Shown here one piece after another: positions 58,060 to 64,000 of a stretch of DNA of 64,000 bases. Position 1 is the first letter of the stretch; every line of letters starts with the position of its first letter. A program made the translations under genes and the position numbers. The stretch lies in assembly GCA_951230915.1 (NCBI GenBank), contig OX579639.1, positions 6,014,001 to 6,078,000 on the forward strand. Reading direction: 5' to 3'. Origin of the DNA: Antitrichia curtipendula. Its lineage: Eukaryota; Streptophyta; Bryopsida; Hypnales; Leucodontaceae. The notes beneath the pieces were generated by a model that worked only from the letters and a program-made list of their open reading frames with translations, ran no database searches and was not told the DNA's origin.

Positions 58060-60923
58060 TCAAGCGTTCTGAGCCATATGGGGAGTGGGAGGAAGACTTG
58101 ACGCAGGATCCACAGACTGCTCAGGGGGGGGGAACAAGATGGTTAAATCAACAGGCTTGTCTTGCAACAAGGACGAGTCTTTATCTTTGATATGCACCAT
58201 AGGGGAGCCCGGCAAAGGTTGGATGTGCTCTGATGGAGAAGGAAAGTCTCTGTGCATTCCATAGGCAGGTGAACTACCTCCTGGTGATGTGCGGGCCTTG
58301 TTGATGGACCTGACAAAAAACCGGTCGTTGCGAACATCGTAAGACTCGGCTGTGCGAACCTCCTGGCAGAGGGAGCAGAAGGAACAAAACAGCCACTGGA
58401 AGCAGTCACTCATTCTGGGCTGCTTGCAGCACCACGCGTGTGCGGGCAGCTTGTATCGTTCCCGGATTTTGATCCTCCAGAATCCTCCATAGAGTAAACT
58501 GAATATGCATAGCACGTAACCAGTTACGCCCAAGGATGTTCTCACGTACCTACAACAAAACACACCAACTAGCCAGTCAGATTGTGACCATACCATGCCT
58601 CTTGAGAAGCACAAAAGGATTTGGAGAGTCCAGCAGGTATAAGCAAGCGTTTTACATTGAGAAATTGTCGAAACAAAACAAAACAACTGATTAAAAATGA
58701 ACAAATGGCCGCACTGGAAACGAATAGTTTAGATTTTAGAATGTTAACCCCTACTCCAAATTCTAGTGAAAACTAAAACATCCACCACTGACTGATGACA
58801 TTCACATACTGTGAAAATTATAGCATTCGAATGGAGATTAATTCTGTATCATCAGAATCAGTGAAGAACTTGGCCAGTGCTGAACAAAAACTATGTAAAA
58901 TAGGACAAAGAAAGTCCCCATACGACCCAATCGAAACTGCTAAAGAAACTTGAGACCCGAACAGTAAATCTTCGTCAAATAGGGGTTGACAATTAACTTA
59001 TGGCCGCACTAAAAACCAGAAGTTCACCAATAGGAATGCTAACCCTCTAATCCGAAGTCTAGTCAAAACTAAAACATTCACCACCGAGTCACTGACTAAT
59101 GACATACGCAAGCAGGAAAGAAAATCTGAGGTTTACAAGTACGATGCGTTTGTGTTTAACCCTAAAGGACTGAAATCTCTTACTCCCAAAATGATCATTT
59201 TGTGAAAAGCCAGTAAATACAGATGGGGTCAAATTTTATATCACCGGATTCAGTGAAGAACATTGCATCTGATGGACAGAATGTCAACAAAAAATTGAAA
59301 AAAGGAAAATCCAACCCAATCCACTCAAAACCGCTGATAATTCATTAATTCCAATGAAGGGGAAAGGGACACATACTGGTTGTCGATGTTGATGGCCGCC
59401 AAGTTGAAGACGAGATAGGGAGCACCCACCAAGAGCAGGAACGTGACCATATGCACATATCGGTTCCCAAACCCGAGTCTCTCATAATTAAACCCCATGA
59501 CACAAGGAAAGCAAAGCACGGACAGCACACTAATGGTGGGCTCTTCATGGCACTTGAACAGGCCCCCTTCCCATTGCGCATTCACCACCGGTCTTCCCTG
59601 CCGACACGCAAACGACTTCTGCTTCTCCAGCAACTTGTACTTGGGGTTGTGCAGCTTGAACAGCGCAGGATGGACGGAGGACGAGTGGCCTGCAGAGCCT
59701 CCCTTCTCCACAACATCAAGCAGCTCATCCTCCTCATGAGCTCCATCCTCTTCAGGATAATAGTCTTTTCCCAAAGGACTCAACGTGTTGTAGATTCCAG
59801 CAGCTGCTGCGGCTCCAAACGACAAGAACAGAGTGATCCCCACACCAAGCGCAGGACGGTCAGCTCGTCTGTACCCCCAATTCAGTCCACAAAGCGCATA
59901 CTGTGCAATACAATTTAAATGCAGAAGAAGCACCACCACCAAGATATGAGCCCATTCATGAGGCTTCCGCAATCCATCCTTGCAGTACTTCTCCCGAAGC
60001 TTGATGATATCCGCAGGCCTGTACCGAATGAGGTAAACCAAGTGCAGGATCCGAGTGGGGTGGTTGTAAAGCGCCATGAGAGTGAAAAGCGCATTCAGAA
60101 TCTGATTGGAAATCTCAAACCACAAATCTCGGTCACTCTTCTTGGGCAGCACCCCATTCAGCATCCCCACCATGACCATGAACAAGATGGCTCCCGAAAC
60201 AGCCACCGCAATGATCCAGACGAGAAACACCAAATTCTTGGGGTTCTGGAGCCAGATGATGGCGTGTTTCTTGAGCTCCGCCCACTTCACTTGGCCGATC
60301 AAAGGCAGCGTGATGCCATCTCGCAGTGTCATTTCCTCCGGGGTTGTAACCATGCGCGACTTCTCGTCTTTCTCCTCGCGTATTCGAGCGAAGGACATTT
60401 GAGGGGTGAGGAGTTTGCGTACGCCGGGGCGTAATGGAGAGCCTCGAAACGGGGAGCCATGGCGTAACGGCGAACTCGTGTTGCTATCTGGTCTTTTCGT
60501 TTTCGAGGTTGCATTCGGCACCCCCGCGTCTGGCACGGCTTCCTCCGTTTCTTCAGTCTCGCGTGACCTAAAACTTCCGAGCAAGTTGCGCACAGACCAT
60601 GAGCGAGAGTCGGGTTGGGGACCAAGAGTTGGCTCCGCTTTGGTTTTCGTTTTCTTCTTCCGGGGTTTCGAATCCGTACTCTCGGGCTCTGAGAATTTCT
60701 GCGGACTGCCATGCAGAAGCTCCCGCAAGGAGAAGGAGCCGTCGAACTCTGCGTCGGTGTCGGGGATGCTGCTCTCTTGGGCAGTCCCGTGGTTGCCATT
60801 GCCATGCCCTACTGTCCCGTGTCTGATAATTTCATCCTCGCCGATTCGTGCCAACTCCCCCGAAGGAGACCACGCGGAAGGAGAGTCGTGATTTGTGTTC
60901 GTGGAGCCATTGTCCACTGTCAT
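58060..60923 (-). CDS. PLAC8/DUF2985 membrane protein
   Basis: Two exons, 60923-59377 and 58549-58060, join across a GTATGT...TAG intron in phase (CA|G, Gln) to give 678 codons. The N-terminal 200 residues are acidic, Ser/Pro-rich and probably cytosolic, with SFSLRELLHGSP and SWSVRNLLGSF repeats. Membrane segments follow: NLVFLVWIIAVAVSGAILFM, HILVVVLLLHLNCIAQY, LGVGITLFLSFGAAAAAGIY, VTFLLLVGAPYLVFNLAAI and GVTGYVLCIFSLLYGGFW. The PLAC8 core is present (GGLFKCHEEP, VLCFPCVMGFNYERLGFGNR, CCKQPRMSDC, CSFCSLCQEVRTAESYDV). Plant PLAC8 proteins include metal and Ca2+ channel-related factors and size regulators; the long DUF2985-bearing form seen here has no firm function that I know. The C-terminal tail is Pro/Ser-rich. 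The ATG at 60923 is the first in frame after upstream stops. Confidence 0.92.
58703..59338. repeat. Direct duplication inside the PLAC8 intron with two dispersed-repeat copies
   Basis: Segments 58703-58950 and 58998-59338 share ATGGCCGCACT, AATGCTAACCC, AAACTAAAACAT and ACTGACTAATGACAT-like blocks. Each then carries one copy of the dispersed repeat (GTATCATCAGAATCAGTGAA at 58850; ATATCACCGGATTCAGTGAA at 59235; then AAAGTCCCCATACGACCCAA at 58911 and its counterpart). The second copy ends within 40 nt of the exon 1 donor. Confidence 0.72.
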
Positions 60924-61533
60924 TGCCAAGAAATGGTCGCCCTTACTAACTAACCCTGCTGGCGGCCTGCTTGTTGGGGTTTCTCACACCATCGCTGCCG
61001 ACAAAGAACAACATCAAGCTCCTCGGCTCCCGAAACAACGGTCTCCGCGACTATGAATAATCAACTCTACGTAATTTGGAGAACGCACACACGCACTCTA
61101 GTTTCAATTTGGACATCTTGTCAACGCTCACGGTCCCACAATTCAAAAGCCCTGCAAATTGTTGCAAAGTAAATAATCCAGAACTAAAACCTACAAGAAA
61201 TACAGGACTCCAGACGAAGACCTAAAATTGTCGAAGTAAAGAGACAACCACAAGATTCAACTCAAAATCCCGCACAATCTTGCGACTCTACTACCAAAAA
61301 CCGTGCCTCGAGAACATTCAAGTTTGGAAAAGCAAGTTGTGGGATCCAAGATGAACAGACTCTAAAATTAAACCAGTCTTCAAGGTTGGAGGCCTTCCCC
61401 TCTCCGTCTTCGGAGAAACATTGCAGACACGAATTACGCACCTTATTGCATCCATCGGCAGCATCCGGCGAACTCCGTCCACCGCGTCGGCCCTGCCCCA
61501 GGTTGCAAGGTGTGCCGCACGTGACCACCCAGG
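60924..61533. promoter_or_regulatory. Upstream region of the PLAC8/DUF2985 gene
   Basis: This is the 5' flank of the minus-strand gene. Its moderate GC content fits an untranslated leader and promoter. No diagnostic box was assigned. Confidence 0.4.
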
Positions 61534-61914
61534 TTAACCCTCAGACACCTTCCGACGTTCGGATACAGAAAAAGCGGTAGGGGCATCCAGGCGCAGGAGA
61601 CGACCCAACTGCAGTCCACCTTCGGCCGAAATTGGGAATGATTCCCCTTTCCAGACTAAAATAGTGGTATCCTGAATCCCAGGGCACGGCCCATCACTAG
61701 CAACAGTCGTAAGTGGCCAGGACGAATCAACATCCTTCGCTACAGTGACGGTGCGACAGATTCTGCCCGATGACCTGGACGCACTCGAATCAGGAAATTG
61801 GGGGGCGAATTTCCTAACATCGTTCAACTTGCAGCACAACCTTTTCCCAAAAAAACTCGCTTGTGTGTTCGCACTGTCGCTTACTGAGTTGAGTTGTTTC
61901 CTCACATGCTTCAT
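61534..61914 (-). CDS. Unrecognised open frame, 126 codons
   Basis: A frame from ATG at 61914 to a stop at 61534 lies in a GC-moderate stretch upstream of the PLAC8 gene and on the same strand. It shows a Ser/Arg-rich middle and no domain. It could be an exon, an upstream leader frame or chance. Confidence 0.2.
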   Translation of the reverse strand: MKHVRKQLNSVSDSANTQASFFGKRLCCKLNDVRKFAPQFPDSSASRSSGRICRTVTVAKDVDSSWPLTTVASDGPCPGIQDTTILVWKGESFPISAEGGLQLGRLLRLDAPTAFSVSERRKVSEG

Positions 61915-62685
61915 AAATCAGGACGTCACAATCTCAGCGTAGGACGTCAGTAACGGAATCATGCCGACTCCTATGACCGCTGGATGAGTTGTCCCGGGAA
62001 TATTCCGTCAGCCGCAAGAGCTCCAGGAGTTTGTGCGTGCAATGGTTGTCGTCTGCCCGCCATTGCAAGGGTTTGCATGATTGGTGATTTCACAGCAATG
62101 CCGGCACTCCGAAGACTCGTCATGTAGTCCCTTTTGACGCTTCACCATTTTGATGTCTGTCAGCATGTCAAGCTACGCTTTGAATGTCGGCGGACGGAGG
62201 GTTGATGCATTTCTCTTCAAGGGTGCACATTGCGCTAAATTTGACCACCGATGGGCCTGGTATGTAAACGTGACCACTTTCTAGGGCTTATTGCGATATC
62301 CTTTTGGCCTGAAGAGGTGTTTTAGAGCTCTTTACATGATTTTGTATCGACTTATCCTGGTGATGAATACTTTGAGGTGTAGCAGGTTTGTTCGTTGTGG
62401 TTGCTTCGGCAAAGAATAGGGAATGTGCTCGACAACTCTTTTGGCTTACGAACAATCATTTTATGCAGATTCCACCGACATCTCGGACTTGTCAGTAAAA
62501 CTTTCAATTGTCCACTGAGATGAGCCTCGTTTGAGCTGATAAGTTCACAGACATCAACTGATGCGTCAGCGGGTTTGAATCAGTGGTTTTGAATTAAGTA
62601 CGAGTACTTTTTCTCTCTGGAATCACCAAGATTGTTGTCTTTTTGTTGTCACCAAGAAATGTAGATTGTGCGTATGTGTTGCAGG

Positions 62686-62902
62686 TAGGATTTCTGATCT
62701 CGTTCTGTGCCTCTATTCTGAGTGATGGCTTGCTGTGAGGAAGGTAGACTCTTCGCTGAAGTCTTCTGAAAGCAAACGCATCTTGAACCGAGATTAGGTT
62801 TGCAGATGCTTTCTCAGACTTGGAGATGGAGATTATTTAACGCTTTTTTCCAAGAGTAATCTAATGTACAGAGATGTGATGAATTGCACATGTGTTGTGC
62901 AG
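62686..62902 (+). other. Possible leader intron of the small acidic protein gene
   Basis: TTGCAG|GTAGGA at 62686 and TTGTGCAG ending at 62902 could define an intron in the 5' untranslated region of the gene at 62970. The boundaries are guessed from consensus alone. Confidence 0.3.
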
Positions 62903-62969
62903 ATCAAGATCAGCATTTCTTTCGTGGATAGGCTCATTCAAGCTGTGTCCCGTTTTGAATTAGGGCAAC

Positions 62970-63242
62970 ATGGGAGACAGCGGAATTTTCGAGGACTTGT
63001 CCCTGGACCATCTTCCGGAGTGGACCAATCTGCGGGAGCTTCTGGAGGCCATTGAAGAGCAGCTCGGGAGAGAGGTGCGCGAGCAGATTGAAGACGCGCT
63101 GGACCGCGACCCCAGCGAGAGGATCAACGTGCGGGAGCTCCTGGGCGACATCCAGAACGAGCTCGGTGGCTCGTACTTCGACTCCTTGCTGCAGGACGAG
63201 GATGGGGAGAGTGGCTTAACGAGTCAAGATTCCCGAAGTTGA
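62970..63242 (+). CDS. Small acidic protein with a duplicated motif
   Basis: A 90-codon frame starts at an ATG in reasonable context (CAACATGGG) and ends in TGA. It is acidic and helical, with two similar halves: TNLRELLEAIEEQLG (residues 19-33) and INVRELLGDIQNELG (52-66), separated by a charged helix, followed by an acidic Ser-rich tail. The region is far more GC-rich than its flanks, which supports real coding. I do not recognise the family. It may be the only coding exon of a gene with a spliced leader. Confidence 0.6.
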   Translation: MGDSGIFEDLSLDHLPEWTNLRELLEAIEEQLGREVREQIEDALDRDPSERINVRELLGDIQNELGGSYFDSLLQDEDGESGLTSQDSRS

Positions 63243-64000
63243 TGAAGTGAAAATTAGGGCTTGTCCGAGCTCGCGCTTAGTTGCTGCGCCACATTGCCCC
63301 GGCCGACGTCGCCGCGTTATAGTGCTTCGTGATGGTGCGGGAGCTTCAATGTGCGCACAGAGGCAAGCATACTTGTGACTTGAGTTTCGCGCTAGAGTCT
63401 GCTACTCTGACACTCCCTTAGTGCATCCCTAAACCTTAAACCCTGAATCCTAAAACCCTAAACCGATGGCTTCTTCTGCTGTAACGTGACCAGACCATCC
63501 AGCAGCAAAAAGACCTTAGCCAACTTATCTCGTTGTTGTTGATTCCTCTCCCACTAGAAAGGGCTTTATGGAATCCTCTGACCATCTTTTGCACCCCCAC
63601 CCCTAGAGGTGTTGTAGCTTGCTAACCTAACTTTTTTACAGTCAACAACGTTTTCATTAGAGATCAGCGTTGCAATCGGCAAAGATTGATATGAGAAACT
63701 AGCGTTTCAATAAGCATTAAAAGCAACTAGGTTTTCTTGATGGGAGATGTTTTAGACTTTTGAGTTCTAGGATGGTCCCAAAATATAGACATGGGTTAAT
63801 CTTATAGACATACATTATTTTTTGTGTTCAAAGGAGAACTTGAAGTAATGTCTAGGAGAGGGTTATTGAATTTTAAGATACGAGTGCATTGTCACCTGAT
63901 GTTAGAATTAGAGCATGCCTCATGCTTTGGCTCCCTTGCATTGTCTAGGCGAATCTTTGCATCTTAGAAGTAGACCATGTAACAAGAGTGGAAACCAGAT
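63243..64000. other. 3' flank with telomere-like motifs
   Basis: Degenerate CCCTAAA repeats lie at about 63429-63465. The rest becomes AT-rich again with no gene seen to the window end. Confidence 0.5.

Noticed and set aside
59451..60891. Long plus-strand frames opposite the PLAC8/DUF2985 gene (up to 171 codons)
   Set aside because: Antisense shadows of a GC-rich exon with no motif of their own; the minus frame has clear membrane segments and a PLAC8 core.
61262..61528. Minus-strand frame of 88 codons upstream of PLAC8
   Set aside because: Its sequence shows no domain, it overlaps the likely leader region, and it may be chance in GC-moderate DNA.

Overview
The window looks like nuclear DNA of a land plant. 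The evidence is: (1) multi-exon genes with GT-AG introns; (2) plant-specific families, namely a plastid dicarboxylate/2-oxoglutarate-malate translocator (DiT), an SBT2-type subtilase, a PLAC8/DUF2985 membrane protein and an FHA/BRCT/RING/PHD nuclear protein; (3) an intronless tRNA-Leu(CAA); (4) TTTAGGG-like telomeric motifs; (5) a large load of DNA transposons. Fairly short introns in moderately GC-rich genes, set between long AT-rich transposon deserts, fit a bryophyte or other early-diverging land plant better than a grass. That placement is an inference and not secure.

Layout. 1-2.4 kb is AT-rich sequence with a possible partial exon at the edge. 2.4-7.4 kb (minus) is a nine-exon gene of about 1063 codons whose exons I joined by hand; it reads FHA, BRCT, RING, PHD. 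8.0 kb holds the tRNA-Leu(CAA), followed by a pyrimidine-rich degenerate repeat. 10.3-12.9 kb is a decayed PIF/Harbinger element with a transposase (plus) and a Myb/trihelix-like accessory gene (minus), tail to tail. 14.2-17.5 kb (minus) is DiT in four exons. 18.0-18.6 kb has 123-bp repeats and a 28-bp perfect palindrome. 19.6-24.3 kb (minus) is the SBT2 subtilase in eight exons, with one damaged splice donor.

25-57 kb is a repeat and transposon landscape. It contains simple repeats, a 220-bp CACTA-type foldback element with an exact TTG target duplication, and CGGAC-rich inverted blocks around a kinase-like TE gene and a zinc-finger-like relic. It also contains a DUF7869-type TE gene split by a 1655-bp CACTA element with a TAT target duplication, an array of near-palindromic 19-mers, and a family of elements with TTAACCCCTAAAG-like ends. 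58.0-60.9 kb (minus) is the two-exon PLAC8/DUF2985 gene. 63.0 kb (plus) is a small acidic protein.

The host genes do not form a pathway; they are independent housekeeping loci. The most interesting cross-locus signal is a dispersed repeat of about 105 bp found in introns of three unrelated genes (DiT, SBT2, PLAC8). In each gene a copy lies shortly after a 5' splice site, always in the same orientation relative to transcription, which resembles introner-type spread. The second is the CGGAC-flanked element carrying a kinase-like gene. All gene models and alignments were made by eye.
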